From Sphingomonas sp. HF-S4 (GTDB lineage: Bacteria; Pseudomonadota; Alphaproteobacteria; Sphingomonadales; Sphingomonadaceae): DNA of 64,000 bases. The notes under the pieces were generated by a model, which was not told the origin of the DNA, did not search any database, and saw nothing but the letters and a program-made list of their open reading frames with translations. Location of the stretch: positions 2,790,001 through 2,854,000 of the forward strand of contig NZ_JAWJEJ010000001.1 of assembly GCF_032911445.1 (NCBI RefSeq). The letters run 5' to 3'. Shown here one piece after another: positions 43,675-52,882 of the stretch (within the stretch, counting starts at the first letter, position 1; every line of letters starts with the position of its first letter). Made by a program: the position numbers and the translations under genes.

Positions 43675-44253
43675 ATGACCGACACCCCAGAAAACCGCGC
43701 CATGCGCTACCCCCTGCTCAGCCAGCCGCATATCATCCTCCACGGCCCGGTGGACCATGACATGTATGCGCGCTTCCGCGAGCAGCTCGCCGCCGCGCCC
43801 GCGGACGGCCCGCTGGTCGTCGCGATCTCGACCCTGGGGGGCGATCCGGAAGTCGCCCGGCTGATGGGCGACGAGCTCCGCCTGCTGCGCGAATATACCG
43901 GCCGCGAGACGCTCTTCCTCGGCAAGGTCGCCGTCTATTCGGCGGGCGCTACCTTCATGGCGAGCTTCCCCACCGACAAGCGTTTCCTCACCCGCGGCAC
44001 GCGGATCATGGTGCATGAGCGCATCCTCACCAAGACGGTCGAGCTGTCGGGCCCACTCAAGAGCGTCGTCGCCGGATTGAAGGCCAATCTCCACGAGATC
44101 GAGGAATCGGTGCGGATCGAGGAGGAGGGCTTCCGCGCGCTCGTCGCGGGATCGAAGATCGCGTTCGAGGAAGTCCAGAAGCGCGCGCCTTCGAACTGGT
44201 ATATCGAGGCCGAGGAGGCGCGCGACCTCGGCCTCGTGCTGGATCTGATCTAA
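43675..44253 (+). CDS. ClpP-fold serine protease-like protein (S14 family)
   Basis: A 192-residue protein with the ClpP/crotonase-like fold. The Ser nucleophile is Ser89 (KVAVYSAGATFMAS) and the His is His114 (TRIMVHER), 25 residues apart as in ClpP. By eye alignment of the C-terminal AEEARDLGLVLDL with ClpP's AEEALEYGLVD segment, the position of the third triad residue (Asp171 in E. coli ClpP) is Arg here. It may use another acid or be a non-proteolytic relative. It could also start at ATG 43702. It is close to the C13 gene upstream and convergent with the SDR gene. Confidence 0.82.
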   Translation: MTDTPENRAMRYPLLSQPHIILHGPVDHDMYARFREQLAAAPADGPLVVAISTLGGDPEVARLMGDELRLLREYTGRETLFLGKVAVYSAGATFMASFPTDKRFLTRGTRIMVHERILTKTVELSGPLKSVVAGLKANLHEIEESVRIEEEGFRALVAGSKIAFEEVQKRAPSNWYIEAEEARDLGLVLDLI

Positions 44254-44269
44254 CGGACTGTCGGGCGGT

Positions 44270-45013
44270 TTACGCCGTCGCGCCGCCATCGATATCGATC
44301 GTCGTGCCGGTGATGAACGACGATTCGTCGCTCGCCAGGAACGAAGCCAGTGCGGCGACTTCTTCCGCGCGGCCATAGCGGCCCAGGGGAATGTTGGGCA
44401 GCATGATCTTGGCCATGTCGCCATCGGCGGGGTTCATGTCGGTATCGATCGGCCCGGGCTGGATCACGTTGACCAGGATGCCGCGCGACGCGAGATCGCG
44501 CGCCCAGCCGCGTGCCAGTCCCTGCACCGCCGACTTGCTGGCGCCATAGCTGGCCATGCCGGGGATCATCGAGACATCGCCCGATACGCTGCCGACGATC
44601 ACGACCCGGCCGCCATCGGCGAGATGCGGCACCGCCGCCACCGTGCCCGCGGCAACGCCATCGACATTGACTGCGAACACCCGGCGGAAGTCGTCATACC
44701 CGCCCTGATCGACCGGCGTGCCGCCAAAGACCCCGGCATTGTGGACGAGGATGTCGAGCCCGCCCAGCGTCTGGGCCGCCTGATTGACCGCCGCGGTCAC
44801 CGCAGCGGCATCGCCCGCATCGGCCTGTACCGCCAGCCCCTTCACGCCTTCGCCTTCGATCGCCTTGACGGTCGCGGCAGCGGCCTCGTGATTGCCGGCA
44901 TAGGTGATGACGACATCGGCGCCGTCTTCCGCGAGCCGCTTGGCGATCGCCGCGCCGATCCCGCGCGATCCGCCAGTGACCAGTGCGCGCTTGCCTGCGA
45001 GTTTTTTCGACAT
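44270..45013 (-). CDS. Short-chain dehydrogenase/reductase
   Basis: A 247-residue classical SDR: cofactor motif VTGGSRGIGAAI, NAG (ILVHNAGVFGG), catalytic Ser in VIVGSVSG and YxxxK as YGASK. The C-terminus is FITGTTIDIDGGATA. The sequence is close to 3-oxoacyl-ACP reductase-like SDRs that act on ketones and quinones; the substrate is unknown. I start it at ATG 45013 with GGAG 7 bases upstream. It is divergent from an ArsR-family gene with a shared operator, so its expression is probably controlled by that repressor. Confidence 0.9.
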   Translation of the reverse strand: MSKKLAGKRALVTGGSRGIGAAIAKRLAEDGADVVITYAGNHEAAAATVKAIEGEGVKGLAVQADAGDAAAVTAAVNQAAQTLGGLDILVHNAGVFGGTPVDQGGYDDFRRVFAVNVDGVAAGTVAAVPHLADGGRVVIVGSVSGDVSMIPGMASYGASKSAVQGLARGWARDLASRGILVNVIQPGPIDTDMNPADGDMAKIMLPNIPLGRYGRAEEVAALASFLASDESSFITGTTIDIDGGATA

Positions 45014-45087
45014 TTCCAAATCTCCGGTCCCCAGCCGATCGCTTCGCCGGCTGCCGGGACGGACGCTGATCTGGGGTGCGCGTTAGA

Positions 45088-45108
45088 TAGTTCAAGATTT
45101 CCGAACTA
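45088..45108. promoter_or_regulatory. Palindromic operator between the SDR and ArsR genes
   Basis: TAGTTC (45088-45093) and GAACTA (45103-45108) form a perfect inverted repeat with a 9-base centre (AAGATTTCC). It covers the first base of the ArsR-like gene's ATG. It fits an autoregulated ArsR-family site controlling both divergent genes. Confidence 0.7.
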
Positions 45109-45446
45109 TGGAAATGGCGAAGCATTCCTATATCGGCCTCATGGATCGCCTTGTGCACCCCGACCTCAAGGACGTCAGCCTCGCCGCGGCGCTGCACGCG
45201 CTCGCCGATCCGGTGCGGCTCGACATCATCGCGCGGCTGGTCGAATGCCCGTGCCTCAACGCCAGCACTGCCTGTGCCGGTGGCACGCCCAAGAGCACGA
45301 TCTCCAATCACCTCAACGTGCTGCGCGCCGCGGGGCTGGTGGAGACCACGATCGAGGGCCGCGAGCGGATCAATCGCCTGCGCTGCACCGATTTCAATGC
45401 GCGCTTTCCGGGTCTTCTCGAGTCGGTGCTCGCCAACAAAGCCTGA
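45108..45446 (+). CDS. ArsR-family transcriptional repressor
   Basis: A 112-residue winged-helix protein: LHALADPVRLDIIARLVECP, then the recognition helix TPKSTISNHLNVLRAAGLVE and the wing TTIEGRERINRLRC. Cys residues (VECPCLN, TACAGG) may act in sensing but are not the usual arsenic motif. Because the operator overlaps the ATG at 45108, the true start may be ATG 45114 or 45141. It is divergent from the SDR gene it probably represses. Confidence 0.87.
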   Translation: MEMAKHSYIGLMDRLVHPDLKDVSLAAALHALADPVRLDIIARLVECPCLNASTACAGGTPKSTISNHLNVLRAAGLVETTIEGRERINRLRCTDFNARFPGLLESVLANKA

Positions 45447-45531
45447 GCTCCCGCGGACCTACGGGGTTGCGCTGCGAGTGCGAAAGGCATAGCCCGCGCA
45501 CCAACTATCGTGTCGCTAAGGACTCCGAGGA

Positions 45532-46314
45532 ATGGCCGATTTCCGTCTGCCCAAGAACAGCCGCATCACCAAGGGCAAGGACCACAAGGCCGACGCGTCC
45601 GCGACGCGCGTCAAGAAGTTCAAGATCTATCGCTACGATCCGGACTCGGGCGAGAACCCGCGCTATGACAATTTCGAAGTCGATCTCGACGAATGCGGCC
45701 CGATGGTTCTCGACGCGCTCATCAAGATCAAGTCCGAGCAGGATAGCTCGCTGACCTTCCGCCGCTCGTGCCGCGAAGGCATTTGCGGGTCGTGCTCGAT
45801 GAACATGGACGGCCGCAACGGCCTCGCCTGCACCACCGCGATCGATGACATCAAGGGCGACATCCGCATCACGCCTTTGCCGCACATGGACGTCATCAAG
45901 GACCTCGTCCCCGATTTCACGCACTTCTACGCGCAGTACAGCTCGATCAAGCCGTGGCTGCAGACGGTCAGCACCACGCCCTCGGGCAAGGAGCGCCTCC
46001 AGAGCCCCGAGCAGCGCGAGAAGCTCGACGGCCTGTATGAGTGCATCCTGTGCGCCTGCTGCTCGACATCATGCCCGAGCTATTGGTGGAACAGCGACAA
46101 GTTCCTCGGCCCCGCGATCCTGCTCCAGGCCTATCGCTGGCTCGCCGACAGCCGCGACGAGATGACCGGCGAGCGGCTCGACCAGCTCGAGGATCCGTTC
46201 CGCCTCTATCGCTGCCACACGATCATGAACTGCGCGAACGTCTGCCCCAAGGGCCTCAACCCGGCCAAGGCGATCGCCGAGATCAAGAAGATGGAAGCCG
46301 AACGCGCACTCTGA
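45532..46314 (+). CDS. sdhB: Succinate dehydrogenase iron-sulfur subunit
   Basis: A 260-residue protein with all three cluster motifs: 2Fe-2S ([21 protein letters not shown] region), 4Fe-4S ([16 protein letters not shown]) and 3Fe-4S ([17 protein letters not shown]). It transfers electrons from SdhA to ubiquinone. The sdhC, sdhD and sdhA genes are not upstream, where an ArsR gene stands instead, so the other subunits are encoded elsewhere. AGGACTCCGAGGA precedes the ATG. Confidence 0.97.
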   Translation: MADFRLPKNSRITKGKDHKADASATRVKKFKIYRYDPDSGENPRYDNFEVDLDECGPMVLDALIKIKSEQDSSLTFRRSCREGICGSCSMNMDGRNGLACTTAIDDIKGDIRITPLPHMDVIKDLVPDFTHFYAQYSSIKPWLQTVSTTPSGKERLQSPEQREKLDGLYECILCACCSTSCPSYWWNSDKFLGPAILLQAYRWLADSRDEMTGERLDQLEDPFRLYRCHTIMNCANVCPKGLNPAKAIAEIKKMEAERAL

Positions 46315-46325
46315 TCATGCCCCTT

Positions 46326-46405
46326 CCCGTCATCCCGGCGAAAGCAGGGATCCCAAGCCGCATTCCGCCGTCGCACGAGAACCCGGCTTTCGCCGGGATG
46401 ACGGG
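46326..46405. repeat. Palindromic repeat, family A, copy 1
   Basis: CCCGTCATCCCGGCGAAAGC at the left end pairs perfectly with the right end (20-bp arms, about 40 bases between). It lies between sdhB and zapE. Related copies are at 49495, 51841 and 52810. Confidence 0.85.
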
Positions 46406-46413
46406 GTGCTGAA

Positions 46414-47526
46414 ATGAGCAAGGTTCTCACCCGCTATCGCGAGCTCGTCGCCGCGGGCGAGCTCCGCGCCGACCCCGAACAGGCCGCCGCGGCGGAACGG
46501 CTCGACGCGCTCGCCCAGCAGCTCGAAGCCGTCCCCAGAAAGGGCAGCATCCTCTGGCGCGCGCTCGGTCGCGCCCCTGAACCGCCCCGCGGCGTCTATA
46601 TGTGGGGCGGCGTCGGCCGCGGGAAATCGATGCTGATGGACCTGCTGTTCGACAACGTCGACATCCGCCGCAAGCGCCGCGTCCATTTCCACGAATTCAT
46701 GCTCGAAGTGCACGAGCGTCTCAACGTCGAGCGCCAGAAGGACACCGCCGATCCCGTCGTCGCGGTCGCCGACGCGCTGGCCGACGACATCCGCCTGCTC
46801 GCCTTCGACGAGATGGTGGTCAACAATCCCGCCGACGCGATGATCCTATCGCGGCTGTTCACCGAGATGATGGGACACGGCCTCACCGTCGTCGCCACCT
46901 CGAACCGCGCGCCGAACGACCTCTACAAAGATGGCCTCAACCGCCAGCTCTTCTTGCCCTTCATCGCGCTGATCGAAGGCAAGATGGACGTGCTGACGCT
47001 CAATGGCCCGGTGGACTACCGGCTCGATCGCCTGGGCAGCATAAATACCTGGCTCGTCCCCAATGGCCCCGAGGCCACCGCCGCGCTCTCAGCCGCCTTT
47101 TTCCGCCTCACCGATTATCCGGTCGAGGATCGCGCCCGCGTTCCGGCATGCGACCTGCCGATTCCCGGCGGCCGCTCGATCCACGTCCCCAAGGCGCTGA
47201 AGGGCGTCGCGGTATTCTCGTTCAAGCGGCTGTGCGGCGAGGCGCGCGGCGCGCCCGACTATCTCGCCATCGCGCACCGCTTCCACACCGTCATCCTCGT
47301 CGGCATCCCGCGGCTCGGCCCCGAGAACCGCAACGAGGCTGCGCGATTCGTCACGCTGGTCGACGCGCTCTACGAGAACCGCGTCAAGCTCCTCGCCGCG
47401 GCGGACGCCAAGCCCGACGACCTCTATATCGCCGGTGACGGCGCCTTCGAGTTCGAGCGCACCGCTTCGCGGCTGCATGAGATGTCGTCGGACGAGTATC
47501 TCGCAGAAGGGCATGGCGAGCGCTGA
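46414..47526 (+). CDS. zapE: Cell division protein ZapE (AFG1-like ATPase)
   Basis: A 370-residue AAA+-like protein: Walker A GGVGRGKSMLMDLLFD, HFHEFMLEVHERL, Walker B IRLLAFDEMVVNNPADA, and sensor VVATSNRAPNDLYKDGLNRQLFLP-type segments. ZapE interacts with FtsZ during division under stress; in mitochondria AFG1 helps degrade respiratory-chain subunits. Its place between sdhB and the TCA genes is usual in alphaproteobacteria. The ATG at 46414 is 9 bases after the family A repeat. Confidence 0.93.
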   Translation: MSKVLTRYRELVAAGELRADPEQAAAAERLDALAQQLEAVPRKGSILWRALGRAPEPPRGVYMWGGVGRGKSMLMDLLFDNVDIRRKRRVHFHEFMLEVHERLNVERQKDTADPVVAVADALADDIRLLAFDEMVVNNPADAMILSRLFTEMMGHGLTVVATSNRAPNDLYKDGLNRQLFLPFIALIEGKMDVLTLNGPVDYRLDRLGSINTWLVPNGPEATAALSAAFFRLTDYPVEDRARVPACDLPIPGGRSIHVPKALKGVAVFSFKRLCGEARGAPDYLAIAHRFHTVILVGIPRLGPENRNEAARFVTLVDALYENRVKLLAAADAKPDDLYIAGDGAFEFERTASRLHEMSSDEYLAEGHGER

Positions 47527-47556
47527 TCCCCCGACCGAATTAAGCGCACCGACCCA

Positions 47557-47650
47557 CCCCGTTCGTGCTGCGCTTGTCGAAGCACCGTTTTTCTCTCTAT
47601 CCTCGACGCAAGAACAGGGCAGCGCTTCGACAAGCGCAGCACGAACGGGG
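47557..47650. repeat. Palindromic repeat, family B, copy 1
   Basis: The left arm (47557-47583, starting CCCCGTTCGTGCTGCGC) and right arm (47624-47650) are perfect inverse complements over 27 bp, with 40 bases between them including a T-run. It ends 8 bases before the GH2 gene, so it overlaps that gene's promoter/leader. Confidence 0.88.
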
Positions 47651-47658
47651 AGAGTTGG

Positions 47659-49491
47659 ATGCGTCTGCTTGCGACCTTGTGGCTATTGGTCGGCCTCTTC
47701 GCCCCCTCCGCTTTCGCCCAGCCCGTCCTGGTTGCCGCGGACATGCGCGAAAGCTTCAGCCTAAACGGCGCATGGCATTGGTCGGTCGATCCGCTGCGCG
47801 ACGGCATAGCGGGGTTTCACGGCGGCCCACCCAATCCGAGCACGCAGCGCTGGCAGGATCGCGTCCAGGCCGAGGTCCAGGCCGCCAACCCTCGCGCGCT
47901 GTTCGAATTCGACATGCAGCGCTCACCCGTCACCCACCTTCCCGGCGGCTGGATCGGCCATGCGCCGGAGATGCGCTACTATCAGGGGCTGGTCTGGTAC
48001 CAGCGCACCTTCGAGACCCCGCTCCCTGCGCCCGGCAAGCGCGTGTTCCTTCGCTTCGGCGCCGCGGACTACACCGCTGACGTCTGGCTCAACGGTCAGA
48101 AGGTCGGCACCCACAAGGGCGGCTTCACCCCCTTCGCCTTCGACGTGACCAAGTTGCTGCGCGCGGGCAGCAACCAGATCACCGTCGGCGTCGATTCGGC
48201 GCGGACGATGGACGATGTCCCCGGCACGATCACCGACTGGGAGACCTATGGCGGGATTACGCGCGGCATCGATCTGATCACAACCTCGGATACCTATGTC
48301 GACGATGCCTGGGTCCGCCTGACCCGCGACGGCCGCATCGCCGTTACCGCGAAGCTGGACGGCCCCGCCGCGGCCGGCCAACGGGTGCGCGTCGCGATCC
48401 CCGCGCTCGGCTTCGCAATCGAAGGTATCACCGATGCGGAAGGCCGGCTGGAAGCCGTCCGCGCCGCCCCGCGCGGGCTCAAGCGCTGGTCGCCCGACAG
48501 CCCCACGCTCTACGATGTCGAGCTCAGCGCCGGCGAGGATCGGCTGAAAGACCGCATCGGCTTCCGCACAGTCGAGGTCCGCGGCACGCAGATCCTGCTC
48601 AACGGCAAGCCCCTCTTCCTGCGCGGCATCTGCATGCACGAGGAAGAGCTTGGCAAAAACCCGATCCGCGCGATCACGCCGGGCGCCACCCGCGCGCTGC
48701 TCGGCGAGATCAAGTACGGCCTGCACGGCAATTTCGTGCGCCTGGCCCATTATCCCCACAACGAGATCACCACCCGCATGGCCGACGAGCTTGGCCTCCT
48801 CGTGTGGAGCGAGATCCCGACCTATTGGCGCGTCAACTGGGAGAACCCCGAAACGCTCGCCACCGCGCGCCGCCAGCTGCGTGAGAACATGCTGCGCGAC
48901 CGCAACCGCGCCTCCATCGTGCTGTGGAGCGTCGCCAACGAAACTCCGATCAACGACGCCCGCAATGGCTTCCTCCGCACGCTGATCGGCGACGTGCGCG
49001 CGCTCGACGACAGCCGGTTGGTCACCGCCGCCTTGCTCAGCAAGAAGGTCGACGGCGTCCAGACCAGCGACGACCCGCTGGTCACCGATCTCGATGTGAT
49101 GGCGATCAACACCTATGGCGGCTGGTATTCGGACGACAGCTTCGCGCAGGTTGCGGCGCAGCAATGGCGGCTACCCGCGAAGCCGCTGATCTTCTCCGAA
49201 TTCGGCGCCGATACGCTGGCGGGCTATCACGACAAGGCCGCCGATCCGCACAAGTTCAGCGAGGAATTCCAGGCCGACTATTACCGCGCCACGCTGGCGA
49301 TGGCGGCGAAGGTTCCCCAGCTCGCCGGCCTCTCGCCCTGGATCCTCAAGGACTTCCGCTCACCGCGCCGCCAGCATTCGGTGTTTCAGCAGGGCTATAA
49401 CCGGAAAGGGCTGATCTCCGAGACCGGCGAGCGCAAGCTGGCGTTCGAGGTGCTGGCGGAGGAATATCGCAAGCGAGCCGCCCCCAAATAG
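47659..49491 (+). CDS. Secreted GH2 glycosidase (beta-galactosidase/beta-glucuronidase-like)
   Basis: A 610-residue protein with a signal peptide (about 1-21, ending SAFAQ) and the GH2 layout: a sugar-binding jelly roll, an immunoglobulin-like domain and a TIM barrel. The acid/base is Glu428 in WSVANETPIND and the nucleophile is Glu514 in IFSEFGADT; LRGICMHEE is also typical. The substrate (glucuronide, galactoside or other) cannot be set. It is not part of the TCA pathway: it sits between zapE and mdh, bracketed by family B and family A repeats, which suggests later insertion. Confidence 0.9.
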   Translation: MRLLATLWLLVGLFAPSAFAQPVLVAADMRESFSLNGAWHWSVDPLRDGIAGFHGGPPNPSTQRWQDRVQAEVQAANPRALFEFDMQRSPVTHLPGGWIGHAPEMRYYQGLVWYQRTFETPLPAPGKRVFLRFGAADYTADVWLNGQKVGTHKGGFTPFAFDVTKLLRAGSNQITVGVDSARTMDDVPGTITDWETYGGITRGIDLITTSDTYVDDAWVRLTRDGRIAVTAKLDGPAAAGQRVRVAIPALGFAIEGITDAEGRLEAVRAAPRGLKRWSPDSPTLYDVELSAGEDRLKDRIGFRTVEVRGTQILLNGKPLFLRGICMHEEELGKNPIRAITPGATRALLGEIKYGLHGNFVRLAHYPHNEITTRMADELGLLVWSEIPTYWRVNWENPETLATARRQLRENMLRDRNRASIVLWSVANETPINDARNGFLRTLIGDVRALDDSRLVTAALLSKKVDGVQTSDDPLVTDLDVMAINTYGGWYSDDSFAQVAAQQWRLPAKPLIFSEFGADTLAGYHDKAADPHKFSEEFQADYYRATLAMAAKVPQLAGLSPWILKDFRSPRRQHSVFQQGYNRKGLISETGERKLAFEVLAEEYRKRAAPK

Positions 49492-49494
49492 CAG

Positions 49495-49623
49495 CCGTCA
49501 CCCCGGCCGAAGTGCCGGAGTCCACTGCGCCGCCGGGAGAGATGTATGCGGAGGCGCGTGGGAACAACCGCGAGCTCTTCCTTCGTCGCCCGGTGGACCC
49601 CGCCACTTCGGCCGGGGTGACGG
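49495..49623. repeat. Palindromic repeat, family A, variant copy
   Basis: Perfect 20-bp arms start CCGTCACCCCGGCCGAAGTG at 49495 and end at 49623. Inner arms GGAGTCCAC/GTGGACCCC add an imperfect second stem. It separates the GH2 gene from the convergent HxlR gene and may serve as a terminator. Confidence 0.85.
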
Positions 49624-49641
49624 AGGTTTAGGTTCGCTTGG

Positions 49642-50184
49642 TCACCCCGCCATCACCCCCGCAAGATCCCGGCCCCGCCCGCTAAGCCCATACAGCGGCA
49701 CCACCGGGAACCGATCCTCCAGCCGCCGCGTCACCAGATCCTGCCCGATCATCGCCTGCAACGTCTGCGACAGCGCGCGCGGCGTCACCGGCGCGAGCCG
49801 CGCCTGGACCTCGCCGAACCGGCTCCATTCGGGTACCAGTCCCGCCACCAGCGGCAGGCTCCAGCGCGACAGGTCGCCTGCGCCGAGACCCAGCCGCTCG
49901 CGCTCGCCCAGGATGCGCTCGCACAGCGCCCCGACCGGCCGTCCCATCTCGCTCAGCAGATATTCGGGCCGCAGCGGGTGGCCGTGCCTGGGATTGGGGA
50001 TCACCCAGAAGCAGCCGCGCAGATGCTCGAGGCAGCGGGTCAGGCTGTGCGCCGACAGGCCATAAGCGCGCGCGATCACCGCGAAGCGCGCGCCGCCCTC
50101 GCGGCTGAGCAGCGCCATCACCGGCAGCGCCCAGCGATTGGCGCCGAGTGCGCGCAGCACGTCGATCGGAACGGGCGTTGACAT
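49642..50184 (-). CDS. HxlR-type transcriptional regulator with two winged-helix units
   Basis: A 180-residue protein starting at ATG 50184. The first unit (about 1-85) has LRALGANRWALPVMALLS...LSAHSLTRCLEHLRG; the second (about 110-175) has WSLPLVAGLV...VTPRALSQTLQAMIGQDLV and matches the HxlR pattern better. A tandem arrangement is less common than a single domain of about 110 residues. It is divergent from a VOC gene by 55 bases and probably regulates it; HxlR proteins often sense electrophiles. Confidence 0.8.
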   Translation of the reverse strand: MSTPVPIDVLRALGANRWALPVMALLSREGGARFAVIARAYGLSAHSLTRCLEHLRGCFWVIPNPRHGHPLRPEYLLSEMGRPVGALCERILGERERLGLGAGDLSRWSLPLVAGLVPEWSRFGEVQARLAPVTPRALSQTLQAMIGQDLVTRRLEDRFPVVPLYGLSGRGRDLAGVMAG

Positions 50185-50239
50185 CCTGACCGTTTCACTA
50201 TCAGCTATACAAATGGAAGCAAAGAGGGGAACCGAGTCG

Positions 50240-50656
50240 ATGAATGCCACCACGCTTGCCGATACCGCCGCAGCCACCACCCGCGTCGCCTATGACGGGG
50301 TGCTGACCTGCGCGCTCAACGTCACCGACCTCGATCGCGCGATCGCCTGGTATGGCGAAATGCTCGGCATGAAACTCGCCTATCGCGTCGACGAAATCGC
50401 CTGGGCCGAACTGGTCAGCCCCGTGTCGCGGGTTACGCTCGGCCTGTCGCAGGTCGAGCAGGTCCCCGCGGGCGGCGGCGCCACGCTCACCTTCGGCGTC
50501 GTCGACATCCACGCCGCCAAGGCCGCGCTCGATGCCGCCGGCGTGCGCCAGGACGGCCCGATCCAGACCATTCCCGGCATGGTGAGCCTAGTCACCTTCT
50601 ACGACCCCGACGGCAACGCATTCATGTTCGCGCAGGATCTAAACCCGGCATCCTAG
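50240..50656 (+). CDS. VOC-family protein (glyoxalase/dioxygenase-like)
   Basis: A 138-residue vicinal-oxygen-chelate protein with two beta-alpha-beta-beta-beta units: LTCALNVTDLDRAIAWYGEML and VSLVTFYDPDGNAFMFAQ. Candidate metal-side residues (Glu in LVSPVS context, Glu/Asp later) are not clear, so the reaction cannot be assigned (glyoxalase, fosfomycin/bleomycin-type resistance or isomerase). AGAGGGGA lies 10 bases before ATG 50240. It is divergent from the HxlR regulator. Confidence 0.82.
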   Translation: MNATTLADTAAATTRVAYDGVLTCALNVTDLDRAIAWYGEMLGMKLAYRVDEIAWAELVSPVSRVTLGLSQVEQVPAGGGATLTFGVVDIHAAKAALDAAGVRQDGPIQTIPGMVSLVTFYDPDGNAFMFAQDLNPAS

Positions 50657-50734
50657 CGTTGAATGCGCGGCCCCAATCCGCATGCCCCTGTCAGGCGATG
50701 CGGACGCCAAGGCTCGGCCAAGTCCTTATTGCAG

Positions 50735-50751
50735 TTGCGAATTATTCGCAA
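50735..50751. promoter_or_regulatory. Fur-box-like perfect palindrome upstream of mdh
   Basis: TTGCGAAT-T-ATTCGCAA is a perfect 8-bp inverted repeat with a 1-base centre, about 120 bases before the mdh ATG. Its symmetry and AT-rich middle resemble alphaproteobacterial Fur-type sites. No other function is evident. Binding is inference. Confidence 0.5.
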
Positions 50752-50852
50752 AGATAATGTCGTCTCCTTGCGCGTCGCGGGTTGCGGAGGCTCTATTATA
50801 GGCCTAAGCCGCCCGCGTTTTCGCAGGCACAGCTGCGTCTGCGGCTGCTTGA

Positions 50853-51833
<981 letters not shown>

Positions 51834-51840
51834 GCAACAA

Positions 51841-51901
51841 CCGTCACCCCGGCGAGAGCCGGGGTCTCGTGCGATACGGTCCCGGCTTTCGTCGGGAGGA
51901 C
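51841..51901. repeat. Palindromic repeat, family A, degenerate copy
   Basis: CCGTCACCCCGGCGAGAGCC faces GGCTTTCGTCGGGAGGACG with a few mismatches. It lies in the gap between mdh and sucD. Confidence 0.7.
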
Positions 51902-51915
51902 GAAAGAGAGACCCA

Positions 51916-52800
51916 ATGAGCATCCTCGTCGACAAGAACACCAAGGTCATCACCCAGGGCATGACCGGGGAGACCGGCAGCTTCCACACCAAGGCGGCGC
52001 TGGAATATGGCACCCAGATGGTCGGCGGCGTGACGCCGGGCAAGGGCGGCACCGAGCATCTCGGCCTGCCGGTGTACGACACCGTCGCCGAGGCCAAGTC
52101 GAAGACCGGCGCCGATGCGTCGGTGATCTACGTGCCGCCTCCCTTCGCGGCCGATTCGATCCTCGAGGCGATCGACGCCGAGATCCCGCTGATCGTCACG
52201 ATCACCGAAGGCATCCCAGTGCTCGACATGGTCCGCGTCAAGCGCGCGCTGTCGGGCTCCAAGTCGCGCCTCATCGGCCCGAACTGCCCCGGTGTGCTCA
52301 CCCCCGGCGAATGCAAGATCGGCATCATGCCCGGCAGCATCTTCTCTAAGGGTTCGGTCGGCGTCGTAAGCCGTTCGGGCACGCTTACCTATGAAGCCGT
52401 GTTCCAGACCACCAATGCCGGGCTCGGCCAGACCACCGCAGTCGGCATCGGCGGCGATCCGGTCAACGGCACCAACTTCATCGACGTGCTCGAACTCTTC
52501 CTCGCCGACGAGGCGACCAAGTCGATCATCATGATCGGCGAGATCGGCGGCGACGCCGAGGAGCAGGCCGCGCAGTTCCTGATCGACGAGGCCAAGCGTG
52601 GCCGCAAGAAGCCGATGGCCGGCTTCATCGCGGGCCGCACCGCGCCTCCGGGGCGGCGCATGGGCCATGCCGGCGCGATCGTCTCGGGCGGCAAGGGCGA
52701 CGCTGAGAGCAAGATCGCGGCGATGGAAGCCGCCGGCATCCGCGTTTCGGCGAGCCCCTCGCTGCTCGGCGAGACGCTGGTCGAAGTGTTGAAGGGCTGA
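51916..52800 (+). CDS. sucD: Succinyl-CoA ligase alpha subunit
   Basis: A 294-residue protein: CoA-binding [31 protein letters not shown] and the phospho-His in [15 protein letters not shown]. It forms the ligase with SucC and makes ATP or GTP from succinyl-CoA. The usual sucC gene is not found between mdh and sucD, so the beta subunit must be encoded elsewhere. GAGAGACC precedes the ATG. Confidence 0.97.
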   Translation: MSILVDKNTKVITQGMTGETGSFHTKAALEYGTQMVGGVTPGKGGTEHLGLPVYDTVAEAKSKTGADASVIYVPPPFAADSILEAIDAEIPLIVTITEGIPVLDMVRVKRALSGSKSRLIGPNCPGVLTPGECKIGIMPGSIFSKGSVGVVSRSGTLTYEAVFQTTNAGLGQTTAVGIGGDPVNGTNFIDVLELFLADEATKSIIMIGEIGGDAEEQAAQFLIDEAKRGRKKPMAGFIAGRTAPPGRRMGHAGAIVSGGKGDAESKIAAMEAAGIRVSASPSLLGETLVEVLKG

Positions 52801-52809
52801 TCCACTAGG

Positions 52810-52873
52810 CCGTCATCCCGGCGAAAGCCGGGATCGCGTGCCGCATGAGACCCCGGCGTTCGCAGGGGTGACG
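52810..52873. repeat. Palindromic repeat, family A, copy
   Basis: CCGTCATCCCGGCGAAAGCC on the left and GGCGTTCGCAGGGGTGACG on the right form an imperfect hairpin between sucD and odhA, ending about 9 bases before the odhA ATG. Confidence 0.8.
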
Positions 52874-52882
52874 AGGTGTAGA

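Noticed and set aside
52838..52882. Upstream start of sucA inside the family A repeat
   Set aside because: The residues come from the palindrome. ATG 52883 gives the conserved N-terminus.
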